A stretch of 61,993 bases of DNA, from NCBI GenBank assembly GCA_002305165.1, contig DBQI01000056.1, positions 1-61,993 of the forward strand, written 5' to 3'. How positions within the stretch are numbered: the stretch's first letter is position 1; each line of letters starts with the position of its first letter. The DNA is from Armatimonadetes bacterium UBA1398. Its GTDB lineage: Bacteria; Armatimonadota; Zipacnadia; UBA1398. Made by a program: the position numbers and the translations under genes. A model generated the notes under the pieces. That model saw only the letters and a program-made list of their open reading frames with translations. It searched no databases and had not been told where the DNA came from. This document shows positions 44,906 through 54,200 of this stretch, piece after piece.

Positions 44906-46318
44906 GTGCACTTCAGCGAACTACAGCTAGACGAACGACTGATGCGCGCGGTCAAGACCATGGGCTTCGAGGAAACGACCCCCATCCAAGAGCGGGCCAT
45001 CCCCATCGCCTTGGAGGGCCGCGACGTCCTCGGCACCGCCCAGACGGGTACCGGCAAGACGGCGGCCTTCGTGCTGCCGATCCTCCAGCGGCTGCTCGAG
45101 CAGCCGCGGAAGAGAAGCCGCATCCGAGTGCTCATAGTGACGCCCACCAGGGAACTGGCGGAGCAGGTCAACGAAGCCGTGCGTAGTCTGGGCCAGTACA
45201 CCCCCATCAAGTCTGCGGCCGTCTACGGCGGCGTGGGCTTCGACGAGCAGCGCCGAGCCCTGCGCAAGGGCACCGACATCATCGTGGCTTGCCCGGGTCG
45301 CCTCCTGGACCACATCGGTCGGGGCCAGGCGGACCTTGGCGGCGTTGAGGTCCTGATCCTCGATGAGGCGGACCGCATGCTGGACATGGGCTTCATGCCC
45401 GACGTGCGGCGGATCATCGAGCAGATCCCGCGGAAGCGGCAGACGATGCTGTTCTCCGCGACCTTCCCCGCTGAGTTGACCCGTCTTGCGGCGGACATTC
45501 TGACCAAGCCCGAGCGAGTCGAAGTGGGGATGGTGGCCCCGGCCTCGACGGTCGACCACTGGCTCTACCCGGTTCAGCAACAGGAGAAGACCGCTTTGCT
45601 TCTCCGGCTCCTGGAGACCCAGGAGCACGAGTCGGTCCTGATCTTCACCCGGACCAAGCACCGGGCCGATCGGGTGACCAGACAGGTCAGAGACAAGGGC
45701 TACAAGGCGGCTGTCCTACACTCGGACCGCAGCCAGGGGCAGCGCCAGCGCGCCCTCGACGGCTTCCGAGATGGCCGGTATCAGCTCCTGATCGCCACCG
45801 ACATCGCGGCCCGTGGGCTCGATGTGCAGGGCATCAGCCATGTCATCAACTACGACATCCCCGGCAGCGCGGACGACTACATCCACCGCATCGGCCGCAC
45901 CGGCCGCGCGGAACGCACGGGGGATGCCTTGACCCTCGTCACCAGTGATGACCGCGCGACGATCAAGGCCATCGAGCGCTGCCTTGGAGAGCCTCTCCCC
46001 GTGCGCGAGGTCGACGACTTCGCGGAGGGTGTTCGCATCCGCGCGCCGCGAAAGCTGCCCCAGCGGACCTCTCCCGAGACCCGCCGCAAGGCCGCGGAGA
46101 TGAAGGAGCGAGCCGGGAACGCCAAGTCCGATGAGGTTGGCGCCCGACGCCTGCCGCGCCGGAAGCCGACCGAGGCGGAGGCTCCGAAGCCGTCGAGAGC
46201 GCGCCGCACCGCCCGCAAGGGCAAGCCGGACACAGCGACGAGCGCGCCTCCAGCCAACCGGCGCATCCAGAGGAGCCGCGCCCCCAAGGGCCGCCAAGCC
46301 CAAGCCAGGGCATCCTAA
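44906..46318 (+). CDS. DEAD-box ATP-dependent RNA helicase
   Basis: A 470-residue helicase of the RhlE/CshA group. The Q motif FEETTPIQERAI is at 21-32, Walker A AQTGTGKT at 45-52, PTRELA near 79, DEADRMLD near 151, SAT near 183, and helicase C motifs ARGLDVQ and HRIGRTGR near 307-338. A basic, low-complexity tail of about 90 residues (370-470, rich in Arg, Lys, Pro and Ala) likely binds RNA. A GTG start is used, with GGAAAG about 11 bases upstream. It follows a structured leader. Confidence 0.93.
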   Translation: MHFSELQLDERLMRAVKTMGFEETTPIQERAIPIALEGRDVLGTAQTGTGKTAAFVLPILQRLLEQPRKRSRIRVLIVTPTRELAEQVNEAVRSLGQYTPIKSAAVYGGVGFDEQRRALRKGTDIIVACPGRLLDHIGRGQADLGGVEVLILDEADRMLDMGFMPDVRRIIEQIPRKRQTMLFSATFPAELTRLAADILTKPERVEVGMVAPASTVDHWLYPVQQQEKTALLLRLLETQEHESVLIFTRTKHRADRVTRQVRDKGYKAAVLHSDRSQGQRQRALDGFRDGRYQLLIATDIAARGLDVQGISHVINYDIPGSADDYIHRIGRTGRAERTGDALTLVTSDDRATIKAIERCLGEPLPVREVDDFAEGVRIRAPRKLPQRTSPETRRKAAEMKERAGNAKSDEVGARRLPRRKPTEAEAPKPSRARRTARKGKPDTATSAPPANRRIQRSRAPKGRQAQARAS

Positions 46319-46355
46319 CGCAGGGGAGTTCGCTCACAGGCGATGGTGACGGCGA

Positions 46356-46383
46356 GCCCGCTCCGCCTTAGGGTGGGGCGGGC
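46356..46383. terminator. Bidirectional hairpin between convergent genes
   Basis: A 12-bp stem (46356-46367 with 46372-46383, two G-T pairs) and TTAG loop lie between the helicase stop at 46318 and the ferredoxin stop at 46368; the ferredoxin stop codon is in the loop and right arm. Confidence 0.7.
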
Positions 46384-46598
46384 CCGTTCACTTCACGGAT
46401 GGCCTCGTTGGGGCACATGGTAAGGCATCGTCCGCAGCGGATGCACCCCTCGGGGATGATCTCGCACTTCAGCCCGCGGCGCTCGATAGTCCCCGCCGGA
46501 CAGGTGAGCAGACACTGCGTACATCCCGTGCATAGCTCCGCGCGCACCGTCGGAGGATGCTCCAACAGCCCTGCCCTCACCGCTTCCCCGGCAGCCAT
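46368..46598 (-). CDS. 2[4Fe-4S] ferredoxin
   Basis: A 76-residue electron carrier. Two CxxCxxCxxxCP motifs are complete: cysteines 23, 26, 29, 33 and 52, 55, 58, 62. An extra Cys45 lies between them. Residues 1-20 are a short N-terminal extension. The ATG at 46598 has GAGGAGG 9 bases upstream; longer forms overlap the upstream FAD gene. It begins 14 bases after that gene's stop, so it probably serves as its electron donor or acceptor. Confidence 0.88.
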   Translation of the reverse strand: MAAGEAVRAGLLEHPPTVRAELCTGCTQCLLTCPAGTIERRGLKCEIIPEGCIRCGRCLTMCPNEAIREVNGPAPP

Positions 46599-46612
46599 AG
46601 ACTCGATCCTCC

Positions 46613-47908
46613 TCACGCGCGCTCGAGCCGCTCCCACAGGCGTAGGCAGGACTCTCCGATGAGCTCCGCCGCCGTACCGTAGCCCTGGACATCATGCCCG
46701 ACGAGGAAGAGACCCTCGATCCCGGGGAGGATCGCGGGAGGGCGGCTCTTGCCGTGCTGATCGATCATCTGGGCGATGTTGGCGGTGGGGTTGTGGCTAT
46801 GGTAGCAGGCTGTGTTCATGATCTCAGCCCCGGACCCGAGGTGCTCCAGGAGTTCCCGACGCCCGGCCTCCAACTGCTTCTCCGGGTCCTCCGCGGGATC
46901 CATCCACTGGTACGCCAGCGCGAAATGCCACTCCGGCGGGCACAGGAACCGGCTCAAGTTGGAGACAGGCATGATGCCGTCGATATGCCGGAGATCCAGC
47001 GGGATCTCTATACTGAGGTGCTCGTGAAGGCGGTTACGTGAGCGTACGGCATGGGTGAAGCCACATGCCGGCCGCAGAGTGGCCACCTGCTCTACGACGC
47101 GGCTCGGGGCGTGTTCGCCCAACATGCCCAGCGTCCGTCGCACCCCCGCGTTGGCGATCACCCAGCCAGCATCCAGGCTCTCGCCACCCTCCACTTCAAC
47201 GCCCCTCGCGTGCCCGCCCTCCACTATGATGCGGCGCACGGGAGCCGCCGTTCGGACCTCTGCGCCCGACGATTCCGCCGCGGTGCGAATCCGCCCGATC
47301 ATCGAGCCACTGCCATGGATCAGGAAGCCTTCGCGGCCGAAACGCTGCGACAGAATGGACCGCAGTAGCTCGACGGCCGAAGCCTCCTCCGCAGGCACGC
47401 TGAGCGCGAACTTGGTGAGCCGGTCCAGGAGCCGCACCCCGGCCTCGGTGCCTCCGATGCGCCTCATGCCCTCGGCAGCAGGCAAGTCGCGCCCCATCAG
47501 CCCTGCGATGAGCATACGTGCCGCTGACCGAGTCACGGGGCCACGGCGGTTCACCCCCACCAGCCGGCGGAGGACGGGGCTCTGGCTGCGGGTCATGTCC
47601 AGATGCAGAGGCAGGCGTTGCCCATCCACCGCGACCATTACCGAGGGCGCCGGCTCCACGAGGGAGACGTGCACTCCTATCTTGCAGAGGCAGCGGAACA
47701 GATGGCCCCGCACGCCACCGGGGAAGGCGTGGAAGGCGCCCGTGGGGATTGCGAAGCCCTGGTAGTCGATGTGTGTGAACCGACCACCGATGATGGACTG
47801 AGCCTCTAGGAAGGTGACGGGGTGGCCCCGCCGAGCCAAGAAGGCGCCCGTCAAGAGGCCGCCCAGCCCCGTCCCGACCACGACGACGCGACGCTTGCCG
47901 CTAGCCAT
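46613..47908 (-). CDS. FAD-dependent oxidoreductase, CrtI/phytoene-desaturase-like
   Basis: A 431-residue flavoprotein of the COG1233 group. The dinucleotide motif VVVGTGLGGLLTGAFLARRGHPVTFLE starts at residue 8 and the C-terminal FAD motif LFLVGHDVQGYGTAAE is near 403-418. The substrate is not deducible: carotenoid, prenyl or other hydride transfers fit. No carotenoid genes are nearby. The following ferredoxin gene suggests a ferredoxin-linked reduction. It is preceded by a 425-base gene-free region with a structured RNA. Confidence 0.8.
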   Translation of the reverse strand: MASGKRRVVVVGTGLGGLLTGAFLARRGHPVTFLEAQSIIGGRFTHIDYQGFAIPTGAFHAFPGGVRGHLFRCLCKIGVHVSLVEPAPSVMVAVDGQRLPLHLDMTRSQSPVLRRLVGVNRRGPVTRSAARMLIAGLMGRDLPAAEGMRRIGGTEAGVRLLDRLTKFALSVPAEEASAVELLRSILSQRFGREGFLIHGSGSMIGRIRTAAESSGAEVRTAAPVRRIIVEGGHARGVEVEGGESLDAGWVIANAGVRRTLGMLGEHAPSRVVEQVATLRPACGFTHAVRSRNRLHEHLSIEIPLDLRHIDGIMPVSNLSRFLCPPEWHFALAYQWMDPAEDPEKQLEAGRRELLEHLGSGAEIMNTACYHSHNPTANIAQMIDQHGKSRPPAILPGIEGLFLVGHDVQGYGTAAELIGESCLRLWERLERA

Positions 47909-48129
47909 GCTTGCCCCCGCTACGAGTCCCGCCCCTGCGCGGGCGAGCCATCGGTGGATTCGACCCCGAGCCGCTCTGCCCTCCTTGACGGCCTGATACG
48001 TGACAGTGCTGCGTCAAACAATCTGATACAGATGCACTCATTCTTTATGATAGCGATGGTGAAGTTCTGGGGGCGTGTGTTCGGCGACTGCCTCCGCTCG
48101 CTCCGTGTACGGGAGGCCGTACAGGAGAC
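47909..48129 (-). promoter_or_regulatory. Leader segment between the structured RNA and the FAD oxidoreductase
   Basis: 221 bases with no credible gene. Two stems compete for the same bases: 48107-48112 with 48117-48122 (a GTACGG hairpin), and 48090-48095 with 48112-48117. Near the start codon a third hairpin (47928-47932 with 47939-47943) precedes the GGGGG ribosome site. CTGATAC occurs twice, at 47993-47999 and 48023-48029, 30 bases apart. This could be a read-through leader controlling the downstream gene. Confidence 0.35.
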
Positions 48130-48156
48130 GGGGCGGGTCCGGTGAGGACCCGCCCC
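48130..48156 (-). terminator. Terminator-like hairpin of the structured RNA
   Basis: GGGGCGGGTCC (48130-48140) pairs perfectly with GGACCCGCCCC (48146-48156) around five bases, an 11-bp GC-rich stem. On the minus strand it follows the structured RNA directly; only a few T residues follow. Confidence 0.65.
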
Positions 48157-48287
48157 GGCGGTGACTGCTTTGGATTGGAGCCACCGCTCCGAATACTCGA
48201 ACTTCGGAGGTTCTTGCGAGGCTAACTCCTACAGCCACCTCGACTGTCCGCTAATGTACTAATCTGGACCACCTCCAATCTCAGTCT
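48130..48287 (-). ncRNA. Candidate structured non-coding RNA or riboswitch-like leader
   Basis: A predicted transcript begins near 48287 from the promoter at 48295-48323. Its two ends close: 48282-48286 with 48163-48167 (5 bp) and 48273-48280 with 48173-48180 (8 bp). Inside, a hairpin is formed by 48203-48209 with 48187-48193 (7 bp, nine-base loop) and another by 48238-48242 with 48217-48221. The 11-bp terminator follows. I could not assign it to a known class: no B12, TPP, SAM, SRP or 5S signatures are complete. A 6S-like RNA and a riboswitch for the downstream FAD gene are the two options. Confidence 0.5.
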
Positions 48288-48294
48288 GTAGTCC

Positions 48295-48323
48295 AGCATA
48301 CCCTTCCGCACCAGGCCGGTCAA
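48295..48323 (-). promoter_or_regulatory. Predicted sigma-70-type promoter of the structured RNA
   Basis: On the minus strand TTGACC (48318-48323) and TATGCT (48295-48300) are separated by exactly 17 bases. It lies 10 bases beyond the stop of the upstream glycosidase gene and reads toward the FAD oxidoreductase. Confidence 0.6.
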
Positions 48324-48333
48324 CATCGTTCAA

Positions 48334-51114
48334 TCACGGTTGACGCATGACGAACACGTCCTCCAACCGTTCGGGTGGGTCGACCGTGAGCGCCGTGATG
48401 CGCCCGTCCCGCACACTCGCCTGGACGGTAGTCTGGCGCGGCGCATGAAGCTTGAAGTCAGCGTTCCAACCCTCGGGCCATGCGGGGAGGAGGTAGATGG
48501 AGTCCCCATCGACCTGCATCAGGAGCGACTGCACGGCCTTCAGCAGGACGCCACCGTGGTCTTGATCGGGGATCCAGTCGTAGTTGGGTCCCCAGAAGGC
48601 CGGGAAGCGCGAGCCCTCGTGCCACGAACGGGCCCGCTGAACCACCGTCTCACGCGCCTCCTTGGCAAGCCCGAGGTAGGCCATGAAGATGTCGTCCTGG
48701 CGCCAGCCTGAGGAGCCCCCATCCCACGCGTGGCGCAGGGCGCTGATGCCCCATTCGAGATTCGGCCTGCCGACGGCCACGAGCCGGAAGGGGTAGACGG
48801 CGTACAGTTCGGGGTTCTCGATGTTCCCCTTGTTGGCATACTCGCGACCAGGAGCGAGGGCGGGGCCGTCCGGGGTGTCTCTCAGCGGCAGGTCGGGCAG
48901 CTTGGCACGGAAGGCGCGCCAGAAGGGCCGGTCGACGTCTCGCAGCACGCTCTCGGGAAGCGCCAGGATGCGCTCGGACATGGCAATGAGCCCCGCCAGC
49001 TCGGGCATCGGATCGGTGACCTCCCACCAGGTTTCCGCCGCCTGAGCGGGGTGCATCACCAGCTTGCCTTCCGGGCCCACGGGATAGTAGTTCCCGAAGA
49101 ACTCGGCGATGGCGCGGGCGACCGGCAGCGTCTTGTCCCGCGTGAACGCCTCGTCGCCCGTATAGGCGGCGTAGTCGAGCATCAAGTCCACCAGTTCGGG
49201 GCCGCACACCCACTCCCACTTGTGGTAACCGCTGGTCTGAAGCTTGTCCTCGCGCTCGCTCGCCGGCGCATCATGCCCGTAGGTATCGGGGAACACGGCG
49301 CCCCACGAGTGGATGCACTCGGGGAAGTAGGCGCCCCGGAACCCGAAGTACCGCTGCACCCGGTACTCACACAGGGGGAAGACTTCATCCACGTACATTC
49401 GGAACAGGGGCTGCATCAAGTCGAAGTCACCCGAGGCGCACATGCTGATGTAGGGCAGGCGGGTGTTCTGCCACCAGTACCCTGGGCCCCAGCGACGGTA
49501 GTCGGCATCACCCACTGCGCCCTCACTCGGCACGGTGAAGATCGATCCGTTGAACTTGATGGGATAGTCGCCCCGGCCCGCGCATGCGTTCATGTAACGC
49601 TGGAGGGTGTAGCCTCTCGTGACGACCGCGGCATCGGGCGCGCTGTCCCCTTGGCCGGCAGCCACCAGCACGCCGTTCTGGTAGAGGCGGGGACCGTCGG
49701 CAGTGACGGCGGCGACGACATGGCTCCACTCATCCGAGGGCAGGGGACGGTCAGCGCGGAGGGTCACCGGTCCCACGATCAGCCGCAGCCGGTCGCCGGG
49801 GTGGGTGTCGAGCAGCAGGCCGTCATCGACCCCCGGCGTCACCTTGTCCACGATTCGGCCCACCATCCCTGCGCCCTGCGGCCGGATCCATGCCTCCACC
49901 GTGAGCTGGGGAAGCCTGTCCCACTGGGCGGAATCCGGCAGTTCCAGCGGCTGCTGAGGAAACCCGCAGTACACCGCCCGCAGGTCGGTCGGCGGCGGAA
50001 GGGTGTGGTCCCGGCCCAGTAACGAGGTGATCTCCTCCGGCCCCAAGGCCCCCCCATAGACGGCGACTCGGCCCATCTCGCCGCGGAAAACGTTGCCGCC
50101 GTGCTGGTCTATACCGACTCGGACCAGGTGGTCGTTGTGCGGCAGAGCGGCCCGCGCGGTGGGCTCCGCCTCCTGGATGAACACCCAGCTGCGATCCCAG
50201 AACTCGCGCCACCACCCCTCATGAGCCCGGGTGCGCTCCGCCAGCGGCGCTTTCTCGGTGCTCTCGATGACGCGGCCCATCGCCCGCATCCAGTCGGCGG
50301 GATCCGACGGGTGGCGCGCGATGCAGAAGACCCGCAGGCTCTGCTGCTCCCTCGCCTCAGTGGCGAGAGTGGTGGCGTCGACGCGGTGGCCACCATCGGC
50401 GAGCACCACGGCCCCGAAGGTTCGGTCGACCAAGGGGTCCACGAAGCCCTGGTACCCATCCAGGTCCTGGAAACGCATCGTCTCCTCGGGGCCGAAGGAC
50501 TCGTCATTGTGCCGGTACCAGCCGATCCGATCGTCCGGCCCCTCCAGCAGGATGTCGGGCTCAACCACCGACTGGAGTGGCGAGTAGGGGTCGCTCACGC
50601 GGGAATCCTCCGCGGGCGTGTAGGGCTCCATTCGCCAGGACTCAATGTGCGCCGTCGCCTTCAGGGGTCGCTCGCTCTGAGTGGTGACATGGATGACGGG
50701 ATGGTTCGCGTCTACCCACAGTCGCAACTCAGTGGGATTGTCCCCGTCGATCCGGACCACCATCGCGCCGTGCCGCAGATCCAGCTCCTGGCGGAAAGCC
50801 GCGCCGCGAACGAGGGGCTGAGGCGAGAGAGAGATCCGCACCTTGCCCACCTTGAGCAGGTGGCCGCCCTCACTCCAGCTATCGATCCGTCCGATGTAGA
50901 AGTGAAGGTCCCCCAAGGGGTCAACCCAGGCGTTGACCCCGATCTCACCGTTGCCGAGGGGCATGGAGCCGTTGTGGTCGAAGCTCGGCGAGCTCCAGAC
51001 CACATTGACGGAATCGAGCGCCGCCGGCGCATCGCCGAGCGCCGGCCCTCCGACGGCCAGGGTGGCGAGGGCGAGCACGGGAAGTGCGCGGGTGTTCGAG
51101 CGCGGGTGAAGCAT
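48334..51114 (-). CDS. Secreted DUF5703/GH95-like glycosidase with a LamG-like insertion
   Basis: A 926-residue exported protein. The signal peptide ends near residue 27 (ALG-D). The N-terminal beta-sandwich begins DSVNVVWSSPSFDHNGSMPLGNGEIG, the hallmark of DUF5703 and GH95-like alpha-L-fucosidase relatives. An (alpha/alpha)6 barrel covers about 500-830. Between FWDRSWVFI (about 306-313) and VVTRGYTLQRY (about 497), where relatives run on directly, a concanavalin/LamG-like sandwich of about 180 residues is inserted. The ATG at 51114 has GGAGG 6 bases upstream. Divergent from the GH106-like gene, so joint regulation is likely. Confidence 0.72.
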   Translation of the reverse strand: MLHPRSNTRALPVLALATLAVGGPALGDAPAALDSVNVVWSSPSFDHNGSMPLGNGEIGVNAWVDPLGDLHFYIGRIDSWSEGGHLLKVGKVRISLSPQPLVRGAAFRQELDLRHGAMVVRIDGDNPTELRLWVDANHPVIHVTTQSERPLKATAHIESWRMEPYTPAEDSRVSDPYSPLQSVVEPDILLEGPDDRIGWYRHNDESFGPEETMRFQDLDGYQGFVDPLVDRTFGAVVLADGGHRVDATTLATEAREQQSLRVFCIARHPSDPADWMRAMGRVIESTEKAPLAERTRAHEGWWREFWDRSWVFIQEAEPTARAALPHNDHLVRVGIDQHGGNVFRGEMGRVAVYGGALGPEEITSLLGRDHTLPPPTDLRAVYCGFPQQPLELPDSAQWDRLPQLTVEAWIRPQGAGMVGRIVDKVTPGVDDGLLLDTHPGDRLRLIVGPVTLRADRPLPSDEWSHVVAAVTADGPRLYQNGVLVAAGQGDSAPDAAVVTRGYTLQRYMNACAGRGDYPIKFNGSIFTVPSEGAVGDADYRRWGPGYWWQNTRLPYISMCASGDFDLMQPLFRMYVDEVFPLCEYRVQRYFGFRGAYFPECIHSWGAVFPDTYGHDAPASEREDKLQTSGYHKWEWVCGPELVDLMLDYAAYTGDEAFTRDKTLPVARAIAEFFGNYYPVGPEGKLVMHPAQAAETWWEVTDPMPELAGLIAMSERILALPESVLRDVDRPFWRAFRAKLPDLPLRDTPDGPALAPGREYANKGNIENPELYAVYPFRLVAVGRPNLEWGISALRHAWDGGSSGWRQDDIFMAYLGLAKEARETVVQRARSWHEGSRFPAFWGPNYDWIPDQDHGGVLLKAVQSLLMQVDGDSIYLLPAWPEGWNADFKLHAPRQTTVQASVRDGRITALTVDPPERLEDVFVMRQP

Positions 51115-51169
51115 CCTTGTCCTCCATCCCGCTCCCAGCAGGGCCAAAGTCGCTTCCATCTCCACCATC

Positions 51170-51217
51170 CTGGCCCCTGCCCCCGACCCGAGAACTCCGC
51201 CCCGTCGCAGGGGCCAG
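51170..51217. promoter_or_regulatory. Inverted repeat in the divergent glycosidase promoter region
   Basis: CTGGCCCCTGC (51170-51180) and GCAGGGGCCAG (51207-51217) are perfect complements, with 26 bases between. The 168-base region between the two start codons otherwise holds repeated GTCGGG-like words and no gene. A shared operator is plausible. Confidence 0.4.
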
Positions 51218-51282
51218 CGCACTGAGTCGGGAAGGAGGCGGAGCCGAAGGGGTCGGGACGCCGCATTGGAGAGGGATACCTC

Positions 51283-54200
51283 ATGAAGAACGGAAGCGCA
51301 CGCGCCGGCCTGTCTCTCCTCATCGCGCTGCTCGTCTCACTGGTCGCCAGCGTGGCCGTAGCGTCACCCATCGAGGACCTCGCCGCGGGCTTCGAAGCTC
51401 CGCCCGACGCCGCGCGGCCGTGGGTTTACTGGTTCTGGCTCAACGGGAACATCACCGCCGAGGGGATCACGGCGGACCTGGAGGCCATGGCCAGGCAGGG
51501 GATCGGCGGTGTCCTCATCATGGAGGTCGATCAGGGGGCGCCCCTGGGGCCCGTGGCCTTCGCCAGCCCCGAGTGGCGGAAGCTATTCGCCCACGTTGTG
51601 CGCGAGGCGCACCGCCTCGGCCTCGAAGTCAACATGAACAACGACGCGGGCTGGTGCGGCAGCGGCGGTCCGTGGGTCAGGCCCGAGCATGCCATGCAGC
51701 GCGTTGTGTGGACAGAGACGCCTGTATCCGGCGGCGCGGCCGTCGAGATGACTGTGCCACAGCCTGCCGCAGTTGCGGGGTACTACCGAGACATCGCCGT
51801 CTTCGCCGTGCCCGCCGTGGGTGAGTACCGGATCGAGGATGTCGCAGGCAAGTCCGCCGTGGTGCGGCGGGACCTGGGCCTCCCCGCCACCTACCCCGAC
51901 GCTCCGCCAGACAGCGTCATCCCCCGCTCGTCCATCATCAACGTCACGGAGCAGATGGATGCTGAAGGCAATCTGACGTGGCAAGCGCCGGCGGGGGACT
52001 GGGTGATCCTGCGCATGAGCCATACTCCCACCGGCTCCATGAACGCCCCCGCCCACGATTCGGGCCGTGGCCTGGAGTGCGACAAGCTCAGCAAGGAGGC
52101 CGTCGAGGCCCACTTCCAGGCCTTCATAGGCAACCTCATTCGCGACTCCCTGCCCCTCGCGGGCCATACACTGGTGGCAACGCACATCGACAGCTGGGAG
52201 ACCGGGTCCCAGAACTGGACCCCGCGCTTCCGGCAGGAGTTCCTCCGGCTGCGCGGATACGACCCCCTCCCGTATCTGCCCATATTCACAGGCCGAGTGG
52301 TCGGGAGCCTGGAGGTCTCCGAGCGCTTCCTCTGGGATGTGCGCCTTACGGTCTCCCAGCTGCTTCTCGACAACTATGCCGGCCACATGGGGGATCTCGC
52401 CCGCGAGCGAGGCTTGCGCCTGAGCATCGAGGCCTACGGCGATACGACGGTCGACAACATCTCCTACGCGGGCCGGGCCGATGAGCCTATGGCCGAGTTC
52501 TGGTCGTGGCCCGCCTATGGCGCGTCAGGCACCCTCAACGAGATGGCATCCGGCGCTCATGTCTACGGCAAGCCCATCGTGGGGGCGGAGGCCTTCACGG
52601 CGGGAGATGGGGAGAAGTGGCTCTACCATCCCGGATCGATCAAGGCGATGGGCGACTGGGCCTTCGCCCTGGGCATCAACCGGTTCGTCTTCCACCGCTA
52701 CGCCCTTCAGCCATGGGCGGACCGGCGGCCGGGAATGTCCATGGGCCCGTGGGGCCTGCACTACGAGCGGCCCCAGACGTGGTGGGAGGAGTCCGGCGCG
52801 TGGCACCAGTACCTCTCCCGGTGCCAGTACCTGCTCCAGCAAGGGCTGCCTGTCGTCGACTTCCTGTACCTCGCGCCCGAGGGGGCGCCGCGCTCCTTCG
52901 CGCCACCTCCCTCAGCCCTCGCGGGCGGCTACAAGGCCGACGTCTGCTCCCCCGAGGCGCTCCTCACGCGCGCCTCGGCTCGCGATGGCCGCATCGTCTT
53001 CCCCGACGGCATGAGTTACCGCGCCCTCGTACTACCCGGGGCCGAGGCGATGAGTCCCCGACTGCTCGCGAAGATCGCCGAGCTTGCCCACGGTGGAGCT
53101 ACCGTCTTCGGAGCACCCCCGAGAGCCGCCACCGGCCTCTCGGGGTGGCCCCTGAGTGACCAGCGAGTGCGCGCAAGGGCCGAGGAGTTGTGGAGCTCGG
53201 GCCAGGTGCTCGATGTCGAGTCCCCGCAGGAGTGGCTCGCCGAGTCGGGCATCCCCGAGGACCTCGCCGCCGATCGCATCCTGAACTGGACGCACCGACG
53301 CATCGGTGACAGCGAGGTCTATTTCGTGGCCAACGGCCTCCCCCACGCCGTCTTCACGACCTGCACTTTCCGAGTTGCGGGCCGGCAACCGTGGCTGTGG
53401 GATCCCGAAAGCGGCCAACGCGAGGCTGCGGCGGCCTTCATCGACGATGGCGGCGTGACGAGGCTTCCGCTCCACCTCGAGCCCTCCGAGTCCGTGTTCG
53501 TGGTCTTCCCGCCCGGCGCGCCAACGATGGACCACGTGGTGAGGGTGGCTGGGCGCGACCCTATCTGGCCCGCCCAGCGTGAGGACGCGCGGATCGCGGT
53601 GATCGAGGCTACCTGGGGGCCTGAGGGCGACGCGAGCCGGACTAAGGACGTGACCGATCAGGTCCAGCGGGTGGTCGATTCGCGAGGCCCCTCCTTCATC
53701 GTCGCCGATCTGGCCTCCGAGGGAGATCCCGCCTACATGGTCGTGAAGACGCTCAAGGTGCGCTACCGCGTGGGCGGCGTGGTCTACACCGCTTCGGCGA
53801 CAGATCCTGAGCGTATCACCTTCCGACTACCGGGCGATGGCCGCCTGCCCATCGAGCTTCGTGTGGATAGCGCCGGAAGAGTCGTGGCGGATGTCCATGC
53901 GACGGGCGAGTACACGGCCGTCACCGCAGGCGGCAAGACCCTCCGGTTCTCGGGCCACGGCCCCGTCGCTCGGCCGGTGGGCGGTCCCTGGGAAGTGTGC
54001 TTCACACCCGGCTGGGGCGCCCCGGAGCGTATCGTGCTCCCGCGGCTCCAGTCCTGGAGCGAGCACAAGGACGCCGGCGTCCGGCACTTCTCCGGGACGG
54101 GCGCCTACCGTGGCGGCTTCCGACTGCCACAGAGCGCCCTGGTAGCGGGCAAGCGGCTGGAACTGGACCTAGGTCGGGTCGAGGTTATGGCTCGGGTGAG

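Noticed and set aside
48032..48145. Possible 37-residue peptide on the plus strand, with a CTGATA-17-TATGAT promoter-like pair upstream
   Set aside because: The start codon lies before the predicted transcript start, no ribosome site is seen and the frame ends inside the terminator hairpin; the minus-strand RNA explains the region better.
48187..48215. tRNA-like T-arm (a GTTCGAGT loop on the minus strand)
   Set aside because: The invariant G53-C61 pair is not possible, no acceptor, D-arm or CCA matches, and the loop sits in a different hairpin.
48130..48287. TPP riboswitch or 5S rRNA reading of the structured RNA
   Set aside because: A CTGAGA is present near the 5-prime end but other TPP elements are missing, and the CCGAAC core of 5S rRNA is absent.
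48730..51225. Two long plus-strand frames opposite the DUF5703-like gene
   Set aside because: Both are antisense to a gene with a signal peptide and family motifs and look like composition artefacts.
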